DNA from: Dioscorea cayenensis subsp. rotundata
Lineage: Eukaryota; Streptophyta; Magnoliopsida; Dioscoreales; Dioscoreaceae
Reading direction: 5' to 3'
NCBI RefSeq assembly: GCF_009730915.1
Contig: NC_052475.1
Coordinates: 25,357,016 to 25,421,015, forward strand
Length of the DNA: 64,000 nucleotides
Shown here: piece after piece, positions 10,581 through 23,625 of the stretch
Numbering within the stretch: the stretch's first letter is position 1
Layout of the letters: the number at the start of each line of letters is the position of its first letter
Made by a program: the position numbers and the translations under genes
Notes under the pieces: generated by a model
Databases searched by the model: none
What the model was told of the DNA's origin: nothing
Seen by the model: only the letters and a program-made list of their open reading frames with translations

Positions 10581-13500
10581 TAAAAACATCAATACACTAA
10601 GTATTCAATCATTTTCGCTTGCATGTAAAACCAAAACCAATTCTTGGCGTCATCAAATGTCAATAGAATTGCTTGATCAGGAAAAAGAATTTTTGCAAGT
10701 GTCCATGATACTCTAACAAAATAATATAATTCATTGTGAGCATATAAAATATGTGGTAAAATAACATAATTTGAAGTAATGAAGTAGAAGAATATAAAAA
10801 GCACCTGTAAAACAAAAGTTGCTATCTTCTGGCTCCCAGTGGCACATGGTAATGTCCTCTTTGGTAGGTGGTTATGTCCTCCCAGATGAACAAAAACACT
10901 CCATTTTTATATAATGGTTGTCATTCTGGCAGACAAATGAATGATCTTCAGCCAGATAAGCAAACAATAGATGCCTTCATTCAAGGACTCCATATGGAAG
11001 CAAACTGGACCATCACAAGCCTTCTTCTATTGAAAAAAGCATTTCCATCCCTGCATCTTTGGATTAATAGAAATTAGTATATCAATAAAACTCATGCTTA
11101 ACAAATCCAAAAGAGTTCACATCAAAAATTAGACTTTTTATTACAAGTTCAGATGGAGATATTTTGTTTTTGGTGGTCACAAGCACAGCACAAGCAACTT
11201 TGAATTGAAGTTCGACTGTGAAAATGACTGGCATTTTCCTATTTCCAAGTCATGTGAGCGCTGGTCCACCAGACTTCCCTTATCATTGACTGAAAAATCT
11301 TGAATGTTCTTTTGCCCTATCAACAACTAGTTCAGGCTGTTTTCATTACACCAATAACTCACGAAAATGTTTATGGCCATCAGCAATTTGATTTTGAGAG
11401 GGTTTTCCTCATTTTTGAGAACATTCACAAAAGAGTGCATGAATCCAAATCTCATAAAAAAAATATTAATTACTAAAAGTAGAGATACCTCAATGCCATT
11501 AATCCAGAGAAATAACAAAAGATCTGTTGATTCAGCTGACATAATGATACTGCTTTAGTTTCAACCTGCACAGATCGGAAAAACTAAAAAAATGTCAACA
11601 CAGCTACGATCTCATCATCCTCAGCATACAAGACAAACATAAATTTGTCCATTAACCAAGCAGTCCCAACAGTTCAAATGGAACAAAAAGAAATAAAGCA
11701 TCATTATTCAACAGCTTGATGTTTTCAGAATGGCATTTAACCACAATACCAAAACAGGTGAACCAGAAGTCAACACAGTATCCCATTTAACATAGATTCT
11801 TACCTTTAAAACCTAGGTAGGGCATCATGAAAAGAGCACCATATTCCCAAGCAACATATGTAACACATTCCTACTGATAACAGCAATCAGGTTTCCTTCA
11901 ATGCAAGAACTTTAAACAAATCTATAGAGTTACAACAGAACAATAGAATTTTTTTTTTTAATCTTTGTTTTCTCATATCAAGTTAAGCCAGAGACTTACA
12001 GAAGAATCCAGCAAATCTCATGCAGGAGGGCCATCTGCTAAATACGAGTAAATGCATCTCTATTACAAGTGGCATTAGCAACACATAACTTCGCTTTAAC
12101 AAGACACAAAGAAACAAAAGAAGGAGAAAACTAGGGAAAAATCAACACAAGGATCAGGGCATTGTACAAATCCCTTCTAAAGCTTGCTGACCATGAGATA
12201 TCTACTTGGTTAATTTAGCAATATAATATACATCATCAGAAACATCACTTTACCTAGTAATTGTAGCCTGTAACCAATAGTCTAAGGGTGGTTTGTTGCT
12301 CATTACCGAATAAATTTCATAAACATAAACGACCAATGAACCGGAACTAATAAGAATACACCATTTTTGAGAATTAGTTGATATAAATGATCAAACCTTC
12401 AAGGATAAAGTCTTCATCATACAACTTATTCCTTAATCCAACTTCCTCAAGCCAGAAAAGGAAAAACCATTAGATCAGGGTTTTAGATAAGAAAAAATTT
12501 CAACTCAATATCAAAAGGGTGAAACCAAAAAGTTAAGTGGTCAAAGGATAGAACCATTACAAAGTTCATGTGTTGATAAATTACAGGATATGGCCCTAAT
12601 TATAATTGTTCATGCCCGAGAAACTCAAAGTCAAGAAGCCCTTGTGTATCTGCCAATATGTGAAACAGGCAATCTTCAGTAATTTTCTGTTCATACAATT
12701 TCTCACAACAAAACCATGTTCATTTACATCCTTAATTCCAACCTTCATAATTTATTGTGTATATTGATGGCACAACTGTAATACTCAGGTAACACATAGA
12801 TTAGTACGCAAATGGCATCTTTGATAAGAGAAAATATTTAGATGTATATTTAACCATTAGGTATATAGAATATCATTGAATCTGCATGCACCTCATTCTA
12901 AAAGAATAAAGGCGAATAAAGCCTGTGCAAGTTTGAGAATGTACCAAACCGGACACATTAAAATAGATATCAACATATAATCAGTAAAAGCCTCCTCAAG
13001 CATAGAAAATTACTTAAAAGAGCAAAAGGTACTCCTAAAATGCATTACAAAGGGCAGAACATCTTCCTCATAAAGTACACAAAGCTTGTAAGAAAGAAGC
13101 ATTTTTTGTCATGTTTGAAAAATCAATATAAGCCAGGCACATGAAGTAACAAATGCTGTCACACACTTACCTCACAAGTCCGAGTTGTAACACCTTTCTA
13201 AGGAAACACATTGCGGAGTATTGCCACCAGAAAAGTGGTTATTGTAATTATACCAGTAAATCAAATTTCAAATGATGCGACATGATGTCAGACAGAGAGT
13301 TTACATAAATCAGATGATACAATGGAGTCAATAAGAGCATCACAGCAAGTCGTGAGAAGAATACATGAATAAATTAGTTTCAAGGGAAAACAAATTTCCA
13401 TAATAGTGAACTTCAGAAATGTCACTTTTTCATCTACACAGCATCCAAGTTTAATATAACATACCACAAGGGCTACTTCCCATGGTAGCTCTGCTCCTGG

Positions 13501-13731
13501 CATGAGCTCCTTTGGTAAATAAATGCGCCAAAAAGCAAGCATGAAGTGACACTGTAAACTCTTGAAATACAACTGCACATTTCTAGCCCTCATTGATCAT
13601 CCGTGCTTGCCTACTTCCCTCAGAAAAATCATCAAATAGTATTCAATTACTACAATTTCACAGGCACCATTTACCAAAGAAACCTTCACAGCAACATAAG
13701 TAATCTCCTTCTGTGCTGCATCCAATGGGAG
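10581..13731. other. Non-coding region 3' of the GT17 gene, intron-like on the minus strand
   Basis: The region is A-rich on the plus strand, that is U-rich if transcribed from the minus strand, like the intron at 27623-30329. A good minus-strand acceptor (ttgttttacag, ending near 10806) precedes an open stretch of about 70 codons (10589-10804). I recognise no protein family. The likeliest readings are a long 3' UTR with introns, or an unrecognised minus-strand transcript. Confidence 0.35.
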
Positions 13732-15078
13732 CTAGCCACTCTCTCTCATGCAGTTGCCTGGAAGAAGGTACTTATACTTATCAACATTCTGAAGTAAATA
13801 AGCTGGGAGATGAACAGCAGAATAAGAGCTTGGTATAGGTCCCATCTTCCCGATGATTTCCTTGAATGTATACTCCTCCGGAAGCATATCAAAAAGGTCA
13901 GCGCCATGGCAAATCACATTCTGAATTCTCGAAGGCTTCAAGTAATACTTAAACCTCACCCGATCAACATGACTGTAAGCCTTCATCTTAAATATGAATT
14001 CATCAATACGTCTAAAGCAGAAGCTGCAGTGCCAACCAGAATCTGCCAAAAGCTCGTCACTTTGACGATAATGTGCGTATCTTGTCTTCCCGGAGCGATA
14101 CCTATGGACGGAGGCCCTCCAGCTCTTGTCATCCAAGAAGAACTCGAAAGAGTAGAGATAGTTTCGGAGCTGGAGGTGCAGTTTTTCAGGAATGTCATCG
14201 CACCATCTGAGAAGATTGATGGTGTGACCACTGGGGATCTCATCAGTATCAGACATGATGAGCAAGTCATCATCGGCTATGCCAGCGATGCGGATAAGCT
14301 GATCCAAGGCGACACGCTGGTAGGATTCCTCAACAAAAGGGTTCTCGCCCTTGACGAATCGCCCAGGAAAGGTGCCATACGTGAGCCTGGACTTGACGAA
14401 GTCGAAGCGATCCCGGTTCTGGGCGAATAAGAAGGGCTTGAGATTGCCGGTGAAGGTGGAGTTCGATTCGAGGAGGACGAACTCAGAGACGTAAGGGTGA
14501 AGCTCGTTCCAGCGGATGGAGAGGATATCGAGTTCATTGTTGAAAAGGACGGCATCGAAGACGCGGCGGGGGGTCTCACGGATGCCCCAGCCGTGAAGCC
14601 GGCAGAGATTCTCCATGGAGACGTTTTCATGGTAGTAGTGGGGGATGTAGTTGAAGGGCTTGGGAGGGGATTCCCACAGTGGCCGGAGGAAGTAGGTGAT
14701 CTTCTGTCCGTGAAGGTAGATGACAAAGATGCAGAGCGGGATGCCGATCACCAACAACAGCAATGCCCTCAGATTGAATCCTCTCAGGATGCATCTCAAC
14801 CTCGCTGCTTTCGATGCCTGCAAAGCAAAACCCCATTTTTAAAAAAAAAATTTATCAAATCGATAATCAGAGAAAACAAAAACAAAGAAAAAGCAAAATT
14901 CGATCTGGAATAAAGGAAAAAAAATTAGGAAAAAAAAAAGGCGATTCAGATCCATGGAATCCAAAACAGGGGGAAAATCAGGGTAGATCTGAGGAAGAGA
15001 AACACAAACCGGGCCGCAGACGTCCTCGCAGATGTCATCGGTTTTCTTGAAGTTGTAATACCCTCCTGATTCCAGCAT
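13732..15078 (-). CDS. Glycosyltransferase family 17 (beta-1,4-mannosyl-glycoprotein GlcNAc-transferase-like)
   Basis: Two coding exons on the minus strand: 15078-15010 ([19 protein letters not shown], then VCGP) and 14817-13732, joined in phase 0 across a 192-nt GT-AG intron. The product is about 384 aa. It is a type II Golgi-style protein with a short cytosolic tail, one membrane helix ([18 protein letters not shown]) and a lumenal catalytic domain. Family signatures include [48 protein letters not shown] and the DxD-type [15 protein letters not shown]17 enzymes transfer GlcNAc to a mannosyl glycan in animals; the plant substrate is unsettled. An upstream in-frame ATG at 15111 would add 11 residues; I prefer 15078 because plant orthologues begin close to the [12 protein letters not shown] motif. 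The frame is intact. The leader contains a CT repeat (15378-15400). Confidence 0.9.
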
Positions 15079-15377
15079 CGTGGAAAGAGGGAAAACCCTT
15101 TCTTTTCCCAAACTTTATCTCTTCTTTTTCCTTATTGGGGTTTGGATTGGGGGATTTTGAGGGTTTGAAATTCCTAAAGCCGGATGAGACAACGACGACG
15201 ACGACGACGGTGGTGGCCGGGCTACGAATCAGATCACCGACCAAACCTCACCGCGTCTCGGTGGCTCAGAGATTGGGATCAACCCGTGCCCCCGGCGATG
15301 CTTCCCTTCTCTTCCTCTCTTCTGTGTTTCTCTGGCTCGCTGGCTTTTTCGTATTTTATGCGCGTCTTTGCGAAAAT

Positions 15378-15400
15378 GAGAGAGAGAGAGAGAGAGAGAG
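15378..15400. repeat. (GA)n / (CT)n microsatellite
   Basis: Pure GA run about 300 nt upstream of the GT17 start, CT on the coding strand. CT runs are common in plant 5' leaders and core promoters. Confidence 0.9.
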
Positions 15401-15448
15401 CCACTCTGTCTTCTCAAAGCGGCTAATTATAGCCGTTTGGAATACCTA

Positions 15449-15449
<1 letters not shown>

Positions 15450-15482
<33 letters not shown>

Positions 15483-15483
15483 T
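15450..15483. repeat. (TTA)n microsatellite
   Basis: Pure TTA run upstream of the GT17 gene. Confidence 0.9.
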
Positions 15484-15489
15484 ACTATT

Positions 15490-17747
15490 AATCTCTGGAA
15501 AATTAGAATAGTGACGGCAACCTTCTGAGTTCATTCTCCTTTATTCATATAATTAGAAGCATCATATGTATATATATATATATATCTACACATATTATTG
15601 ATAATTTTTTAAACTTTCCTTAACGCGGTCTAAAAAATAGCTTAATAAATTAGTCCTATGTTTATTGTTTACAGCGCTGACGCAGTGCGGCACTAGTCGG
15701 AATGTTATTATTATTGATTATTGATAAATTTTACTGCATTTATTAATTTTATAAATAAACTATGGTCATAAGATAAATAAATTTAGAAATGAATTGATAA
15801 ATTTGTGATAGTAGTAAACGAGTGGTGTTGTTCTGCTCAACCTTATCCAAATTTTAAAATTATATTTCTATTTTGTCAATATATATATATATATATATTG
15901 AAAGACAAACAGTATTTCTAGTTTCACATGTTTTCAGTTTCCGAGATCTGTTTTGTGGAATATTCTTCAGCACTAAGCAAATGGGCATAAGAAGACCTGC
16001 TGGCCGTGCAATCCGGGTCACCCCCCTGAGTGGGTCAGTGGTTGGGTGCCATACCACCAATGTGAGTTATTACGGCTATATTATACATATACATATAGTA
16101 ATACTTATATATATATATATATATATATATGTCTTATCATCGCCAGTACGATAGTGGCCACCAACCTCTCCTTGTCATCATAATATTGTGCTATTGGATT
16201 CATTCAAATACATTCATGGATCAGGCTCCTACTTGTGCATTTACTTGTCAACACCCTTGATATTTTTGAAATATCTGATGATGATTTCTTATTTTTATTT
16301 AGTAATTGTCAAAAATCCTTTAGAAATTTCCTATGTGTACACTTGGGCTTTCTAAATTTGGATATTTTTAAAAAAATATTTTTTTTCATGTTAGTTTACT
16401 TTTTAGAAACTCTGATATAAAAATAATTATTATTAACATAAATAACCTTCAGTCTTTGAAGCGGAAATATATCATCGAAAACATCAAATATTAAATAAAA
16501 AAACATATTAACTGAAAACTTATATAGTTACACATAATATTAAATAAAATTATAATTATTAAGTAAAAAAAATATGTTATAAGATAATATAAATGGACTG
16601 ATATGTAGTAAAGGAAAAAAAAAGTAATGAAAAAAGAGTAAAAATTCAAATGTGAGAATTTTTGAAATTTTTAGGGGCTAAAAGTAGTTTTCATTTCTTA
16701 TAAAGTTTATTTTACTTAATTTTTTAAAATAATTTTTTTATTTACCATCTCTTGCAAATTTTAATATTTTATTTCTCTCCTCCATATGTGGTATTTTCTA
16801 AAATACCAATATAAATATTTAAAAAAGATATATATATATATATATAATCCAATTTAAAATATCAAAAGCTACTAAAAAATAACAATAAAATAAATTGAAA
16901 ATAAAAATAATAATAAGATACTTCTAAAGAACAAAAGTAGGAAAGTAATTTCACAATTTCTTATAGATGGCAAGTTAAAACTTTTATGAATATCATTAAT
17001 ATGAAAAAAACAGCTGTTCACAGAACTTTTGATTTTTTTAATTACGAAAAAAATAAAAAAATAATAGTTATCTTATTGTAGGGAAATGTTATTTCATTTT
17101 TGTTATATTTATTTTTTTTTTCATGTTCTTTGAATTTTAAAATTCTGATTTTAACCATAATAGTGTTTATGTATTCTAAAAGAAAAATTAATTGAATTGT
17201 AATCAATTAATTATTGTAATGGAATCTCCTGCGGAATAAGCATCATTTAAACCTAAACTAGTGACTAGTGAGGAAAATTTTTACCATACAAAACAATAAA
17301 GCCCACTATAGAAAAGGTCAAAGTGAGTTATTTTAACTTTAACTTTGCAGGTATTAGATAATATTTTCAAATAATCACTTGAACCACATGCAAATAACCT
17401 TTTCATCATGCTTTTTATATTTGTTTTCTATCAATAATATTATAATCAAAAGTAATTTGTTTAATTAATCTTGATGATCACCACTAAATAATTTTTTACT
17501 TATAAATAAACCACAAGAAAATTAAAATTAGTTATCTGAATAAAATACCTGTAAGGAAAATATATTATCGCCATGTATTATTAACAAATTTATAATTCAT
17601 CTTTATTTTTTAAAGTAATTTGGTGGACATTTTAAAATTTTTGAGGAGAAAAATGTTTTTTTTTTATTTTTTTTAAAAAAAGGGAGAACCTCAACAGAAA
17701 CAACTACCAAGTACCAACAGCCAAGCAAACTATGAAGTAAAAACAAG
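15490..17747. other. Intergenic, very AT-rich
   Basis: No gene. It holds TA tracts near 15570, 15883 and 16109 and long A/T-rich segments. A GC-rich island at 15975-16060 has no recognisable tRNA cloverleaf. Confidence 0.5.
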
Positions 17748-17751
17748 CGAG

Positions 17752-17970
17752 CGCCAGCGACCTGGGGGTCATTGAGTACACGGGTCGCCGATGGAGCTCT
17801 CACCGAGTGGTGAGAGTTCGATTCTACTGAGCGGACATTTCGGGAGTTGTGAATAGTGGTTGTGTCTGGGTGGTTTCATGGCACGTGGTCATGCCCCGTC
17901 CCCACTTGTCTCCAGGCGCACATGCGCCCTCGCGGCCTCAGTGGGTTCGCCCCTGCTCCTCTTTCCCAAA
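17752..17970 (+). mobile_element. tRNA-derived SINE, family A (copy 1)
   Basis: It shares the family core with 33797-34026, 34783-35017 and 38279-38490: tacacgggtcgccgatgg, gagctctcaccgagtggtga, gagttcgattct, then catttcgggagttgtgaat. The B-box-like gagttcgattct and an upstream A-box-like segment indicate a pol III tRNA origin. A weak flanking repeat, aaaaacaagcgag / aaaaacaaacagg (about 17739 and 17968), may be a decayed target-site duplication. Confidence 0.7.
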
Positions 17971-20339
17971 AACAAACAGGAAACTCCATACAAAAGACAC
18001 CAGTGTTGGTCATTAGGCCATCCAATGAAGGAAATTGAGAGGCCATTGAAATAAATTTATAATTATAAACTACACAACAAACAGCTTCTTTCCTGCCATT
18101 CTGCATCTTTCTATTTCTTTTGTCACTTTCATATTGTATGTATCTCCTTTTCTTGTTTCAAGTTTGATTAATTAAAAAATAAAATAAAATAAAATAAAAC
18201 AAAGTGAAAGCAAAAGCAAATAAAGTAAAACAATTCCCTTAAAAGCAAGCACATGAGCTTTGTCCAATGCTGCTCATTGCTATCTATAAATCAGCACAGT
18301 TAAGACTTATGTTGCTCTATGAGCTCAAACTAATTTTTAAATTTTAAGTTTATAGAAAAATAAAAAAAGGAGATTATAAATCATTAATCTATGTTAAACA
18401 ATATAAATACTCCTCATCACTTGAACAGAATAATATGAAGATCCAAATACAAATGATATAGAGGTATAATGATGTGTCTTTTGTCATTATATATGTATGG
18501 TAACATGACCTGGTCTAAATAAGAATAATTGCCATTTAGAATTTGATAGAAAATTTTATTCATTGTTGTCATATTGAAGTGGAATCTGTTTTGAATGAGT
18601 TTGGGGGGGATCAATGCAAGTATAGAAATACATTTTAATAAATAAACCATTTGGATTGATAGTAAAGAATGGAAGGTATTAATACGATTAATCAGACAAA
18701 CAAATAAAAAAGGTCATCTATTTGTGATAAATATGGCTGTCCAAAGATGTCCTTGTTGGTACAAAAAAGTCATGGTCATGTTTAATGCTTAAAATTGTAG
18801 GTGACCTTACCTTTATACATTTCTGCAAATTTTCTAAGTTCTTCATTGTCTTCTTGACTAAGTCATTGCATTCATAGTTACCAGCACTTCCTAACTCTTT
18901 TTAAATAATTTAAAAGTATTTTTCTTTTTTGTGATTATATATATATATATATATAGGTTTATTAAAAAATAGATATTTTTAACTTTTTAAAGTAAAAGTT
19001 ATTGAGTGAAAAAAACCCACAAAATGGATAAAGGTTTGAAACTTTACACACATGGTACTATTTAGAACGGTTTACTTTGGCACAATACTTTAAATTATTG
19101 TTTGTTAACTATATAATGTGTCAATGTGTGAGTACTCTATGGGAGAAGTCATATTTTTTTATCTTTCTAATATTACATGGTCAAAAAATTTACTATTATG
19201 AGGTTATAATCCATGATATATCATTTTAGATAGACATAATATATTTTTATTATCAGGGTGTTAGCTCATGCAAGAACATACATAGAAAAGAAAACATCAT
19301 TTAGTTGATTTGGTGGGAAATTTCGAAAAAAACATAACAAATCTTAGAAGCATATGTTTTATATGAACTTCAATGTGAGAATGGTAAGGGAATCAACGAA
19401 TTGTTGACTAGATCGAACCATATAAGTTCATCAGTTTTTAATTATTTATTTATATTAATTTATTTTTGGGATAGATCATCAATCATGTGTGAGAGGCTTA
19501 AAGTCAAGACATATACTAACCCAACTTATACTTGCAGCCTATAATTTTGTTAAGGTTGTTTTCAGATTAACAAAAAGTAATCAGAAAGACTCATCAATTT
19601 ACAACCAAGCATTCAATAATCCAAGCCGTCCAACGTTGCTCATAATATTCAAATTTCTTTTCTGAAAACAACAGGCAATTAGGCAAGCCAGTAATAAAAT
19701 ACAAAAATGTTAGAACAATAATTGTAAACACAAAATTCAAGAGCCATCTCATGAAAACTATTGCAGAAAAAGGCAAACACTTGATGGGTGACTCTGAAGA
19801 CTTTTCTTTTTGTTATGTATCTTGCCAATGGAAATGTGACCCTTGTCTAATGTTGTTAATCAATTGAGTTCCTCATGAATACGAAACTAATTACTTTGTT
19901 AAATACCCGGATAAGGATGGTGATAAGCTTAGTAATACTTTCTTGGAATCGAATGAAAGTTTGAAATAGTGGTCTTGATTTTATTATTAGATAAGTCAAC
20001 TAGCATGAATGAAATAACACAAATTCTTAATTGAATCAGGGAGCAATTTGATCGTTTACTTTATGTAACAAAATTATAGTTTGAATTGATTTTCCCTACT
20101 TCAGAGTGTAATTAAAGACTGCAATATTTGAAACAAATGAACCAAAAAAAGTTCGGCAAATCACAGTATATAATATCTATTCATCATGAACTTAAGCTGT
20201 TAATCTCTTCAGCCATTTGGCATTAGGCACATTTCATTACAGAATGCAATATGGTTTGTCTCAATTTCTGAAATGTAAGCAACAACACTGCAGAAGATGA
20301 ATATAGATCAACAACCTCAGTAAAGTGCTAATCTATGAG
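17971..20339. other. Intergenic, AT-rich, 3' of the PPR gene
   Basis: No supported gene. An AAAAT run lies at about 18174-18200 and a TA run near 18938-18955. The last 100-200 bases are probably the 3' UTR of the PPR gene. Confidence 0.5.
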
Positions 20340-22430
20340 TTACCAATAGTCATTGCAAGAACAATCCCCATCTCTAAAATGATGGAATCTATTCCTATCT
20401 CTTACAACAATGTCCCTTTGGTACACCTTAGAGATTAGCTTAGTTGCTAAGTGGCAATCAGTGCACACCCTGAGATTCTTCGACACTCTGATGACACTAC
20501 CAGGTTGAGACTTGATGAGCCCAAATGCAATTGCTAATTTTTCACTATGGTGTGAAACAGAGACTTCTTTCTCATCTTCTTCTGCGTCTAGTCTGGCCTC
20601 AGCTACGTTTGGCACATAGCCGGCTAACTTGATCTTTGAGACCATTTCCTCGATCTTCTCGTATATCTCCTTTGAGAGAGGATGAGCACTGTCTTCTGCA
20701 AAGAACTCATGGATCATCCCATCCATCTCAATCAGACTACAACCTGGTGTTTTCTTGATTCCTTTCTCCTTCATTTGGTTCCTCACAATAACAGCATCCT
20801 CCCATCGACCGACAGATGCGTATATGCTTGATAGTAGTATGTAATCCCCACTATGCTCAGGGTCCAGTTTGACAAGTTCCTTCAATGATTCTTCTGCAAA
20901 TTCAACATTTTTGTGAATTTTACATGAAGACAGCAATGTTCTCCATATAACAGCATTGGGTTCTATTGGCATTCTCCTAATAAAATCATATGCCTCGTTA
21001 AGGAGACCAGATCGGCCGAGAATATCAACCATACAACCATAGTGCTCAATTCTTGGTTGAATCCCATATTCTTGACTCATACTATCAAAAAACAGCTGCC
21101 CCTCCTTGATCAGTCCAGCATGACTGCAAGCAGAGAGAACGCACACGAAAGTCACGTCACTAGGTTGTTCATTAGTTTCTTGCATTGCCGAAAAGAACTT
21201 GAGAGCCTCCCTACCACGTCCATTACTAGCTAGGCCCTTAATAAGCACCGTCCATGACCAAGAATTCTTCACTGGCATCTTCTCAAACACTTCAACTGAA
21301 TTCTCAATACATCCACACTTGGCATAGAAATCCATCAGAGCAGTGCCAAGATTGACCGTGAGCTGCATCTGCTTTCTTCTTATATAGGAATGCACCCACT
21401 TACCAGTCTCTAGAGCTCCCAAAACAGCACAAGCAGAGAGGACACTAACCATAGTAACTTCATTTGGATCAACATTTGTCATCTGCATCCTATGGAACAA
21501 TTCAAGTGCCTCTTTACACTGATTCAATTGTGTATAACCAGAGATCATCGCACTCCAAGCAACAACATCCTTAAAGGGCATTTCATCAAACAAAGAGCGC
21601 GCTTTATCAATCCGTTCACACTTGGCATACATATCCACAAGGCAAGTGACTAAATTCAGGTTACTTTTGAGCCCATTTTCCTCTATATAGTGATTAATCC
21701 ATTCTCCTAAGCTCAACTCACCCAACCTCCCACAAGCTGTAAGAACACTGATAAGTGTAACCTGATCAAACTCAGCACTGGTCTCCAACATCTCTCGGAA
21801 CAAACTAACAACATCCATCCAATCCCCAGCTTTGAAATACCCAGCGAACATAGCATTCCAAGTGACCACTCCTTTAACAGGCATTTCATCAAACAGTGCC
21901 CGTGCAGTCCCAACCTCACCGCAGGTTGCGTACATATGGATCAAACTATTGATCACAAAGTCAACAGAATCAAACCCGGATTTCAGAACAAGGGAATGGA
22001 TTTCTCGGCCATGGGCGAGGGATTTGAGTCGGGAGCACGCCTTGAGAGCGCAAGAGAAGGTGAACTTGTCCGGTGAAACAGAGCTGGTGATCATCCGGCC
22101 AAAAAGGAGCAGGGCATTCTCTGGGGCATGGTGGAGGATGAAGGCACGGATGAGGATGTTGTAGGATTGAGTACGAGGGGTGGGGATCTGAGCGAAGACT
22201 TTGAGGGCGTAGGCGAGGTTGTTGGGGAGGAGGAGGGCGGAGGATTCGAGTAGGTTCTCGGCGAGGAAGGGGAGGTGGAAGAGGAGGCCTGATTTGATGA
22301 GATGGCCGTGGATTTGGCGAAGCTCTCGGAGGGTTTTGCATTGCTCCAAAAGGAGCTTTCTTGGATTGCTTAGGATTGATCTTTCCGGAACGACCAAGGG
22401 TTTGGCGGGGGCGGGAAGGATAACCGCCAT
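20340..22430 (-). CDS. Pentatricopeptide repeat protein, PLS-E-DYW class (intact)
   Basis: A single-exon, unbroken frame of 696 aa. PPR proteins of this class are RNA-binding organelle proteins; those with a DYW domain usually carry out C-to-U editing in plastids or mitochondria. The N-terminus (MAVILPAPAKPL...) lacks acidic residues, as in an organelle presequence. A string of PPR motifs follows (for example VVTWNAMFAGYFKAGDW, DVVAWSAMISGYTQ, SWSWTVLIKGLASNGRG). The E/E+ region contains PNAVIWRTLLSSCKIH and GCSLIEMDGMIHEF. The DYW deaminase has the HSEKLAIAFGL glutamate motif, the zinc ligands CTDCH, and the C-terminus DGDCSCNDYW. I chose the ATG at 22430 because the upstream extension in frame has no ATG. 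Target RNA and organelle cannot be told from sequence alone. Confidence 0.93.
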   Translation of the reverse strand: MAVILPAPAKPLVVPERSILSNPRKLLLEQCKTLRELRQIHGHLIKSGLLFHLPFLAENLLESSALLLPNNLAYALKVFAQIPTPRTQSYNILIRAFILHHAPENALLLFGRMITSSVSPDKFTFSCALKACSRLKSLAHGREIHSLVLKSGFDSVDFVINSLIHMYATCGEVGTARALFDEMPVKGVVTWNAMFAGYFKAGDWMDVVSLFREMLETSAEFDQVTLISVLTACGRLGELSLGEWINHYIEENGLKSNLNLVTCLVDMYAKCERIDKARSLFDEMPFKDVVAWSAMISGYTQLNQCKEALELFHRMQMTNVDPNEVTMVSVLSACAVLGALETGKWVHSYIRRKQMQLTVNLGTALMDFYAKCGCIENSVEVFEKMPVKNSWSWTVLIKGLASNGRGREALKFFSAMQETNEQPSDVTFVCVLSACSHAGLIKEGQLFFDSMSQEYGIQPRIEHYGCMVDILGRSGLLNEAYDFIRRMPIEPNAVIWRTLLSSCKIHKNVEFAEESLKELVKLDPEHSGDYILLSSIYASVGRWEDAVIVRNQMKEKGIKKTPGCSLIEMDGMIHEFFAEDSAHPLSKEIYEKIEEMVSKIKLAGYVPNVAEARLDAEEDEKEVSVSHHSEKLAIAFGLIKSQPGSVIRVSKNLRVCTDCHLATKLISKVYQRDIVVRDRNRFHHFRDGDCSCNDYW

Positions 22431-22451
22431 GTTTGAATTTTGCCCACCCAA

Positions 22452-23199
22452 ACACCTGCTCTAACATTATTATGATAATCATTTACTATAAAAATTATTA
22501 TATATATATATATGACAAAAACTTTCTTTTGTTTAGATATTTATATGGAGCTGTGTAAGTAGAAAATTGTTGGAGTCACGTGGAGATTTTTAATAAAAGT
22601 TGGAAATTTTTTTATTATATATATATATATATATTAAAGTTTTTATTCTTGATTAATGTTTGTGTGCTTCAAATAAGCCGAAGTTAGAACTTTTGTCGTG
22701 AACTTAATAAATAGCCTGTGATTTAATATTTTTATCAACAGTCAAATCAATAATTCACTTTTTCAATATTTCTAAACTATATATATACATTGAAGAGTTT
22801 AGTTTGATCAAACACAATTTGATCGGTGATAATTATCTACCTCCAGATTCAATTATTATTAAGAGTAGACATATATTTTTTAGCAAATTCTATGTAGCCC
22901 TTAAATTCAATAAAACCAAAATTAGAAGAATTACTAACCTAAATTAAGTGAAGTATTGATTTCACTAATAAAATCACATATATGTTTGTTTTAAGAAAAC
23001 TTTCAATTTTACACTTAAAAATCTTTGATTTTTTTACTAAACTAACTACCATAGATGGATGACATATTCATGGTATGGTTGTTACGTGTTTTTATTGTAT
23101 TGATTAAATGTCTCTATTATGGAATCACTGTATAATAATTTATGCTAACTTAGTGAATGGTAGTTGGATTATGTCCATTTTTTTAGGGAGTTTTGTAGG
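22452..23199. other. Intergenic, AT-rich
   Basis: No gene. TA runs lie near 22500 and 22618-22634. It includes the putative promoter of the PPR gene. Confidence 0.5.
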
Positions 23200-23625
23200 T
23201 GTATCTCTAAATAATTTTGAAAATTATATATTTATCCCTATAATAAAAGATAATTACATACATACCTCCGAATAATACATATAATTGCATATATACCCCT
23301 AGGGGTTCAAATCGGTTGAAAAACCATCCATTAACAAACAAACCGATATATAAAATGACCATTATACCCATTTTCATATATACCCTCGAACACTTTTTTT
23401 AATTGTAAAATGACTATTTACAAGGATTTATTTTGGATTTTTTGTATATTTTAATCCAAGTTATAACCATAGTTAATAAAGTTTGATTAACTTCTGTTAG
23501 CGGAATCTAACAATAGAGCATATATACGATTACCTATATTTTTCGGGGTAATATATACAATTATGTTTTTTCTAAGGGTAAATATGTAATTATATAACTT
23601 TTGAGGGGTTTATAATTAACCAATT
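23200..23625. mobile_element. Foldback/MITE-like inverted repeat
   Basis: The left arm (about 23205-23300: atatttatccctataat, taattacatacatacct, gcatatataccccta) matches, inverted, the right arm (read on the minus strand from about 23625: acatatttacccttag, cataattgtatatatta, cgtatatatgctct). The arms are about 95 bp and roughly 70% alike by eye, around a spacer of about 200 bp. Plant MITEs with repeated taccc-type blocks look like this. Ends and target duplication were not resolved. Confidence 0.5.

Noticed and set aside
13810-14913. Long plus-strand frames over the GT17 gene (206 and 138 codons)
   Set aside because: Antisense shadows of a strongly conserved minus-strand coding exon; no family features of their own.
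15975-16060. GC-rich island considered as a tRNA gene
   Set aside because: No cloverleaf, no proper A and B boxes at tRNA spacing.
17752-17970. SINE heads considered as functional tRNA genes
   Set aside because: A and B boxes are present but stems are mismatched and a non-tRNA body follows; four dispersed copies fit a SINE.
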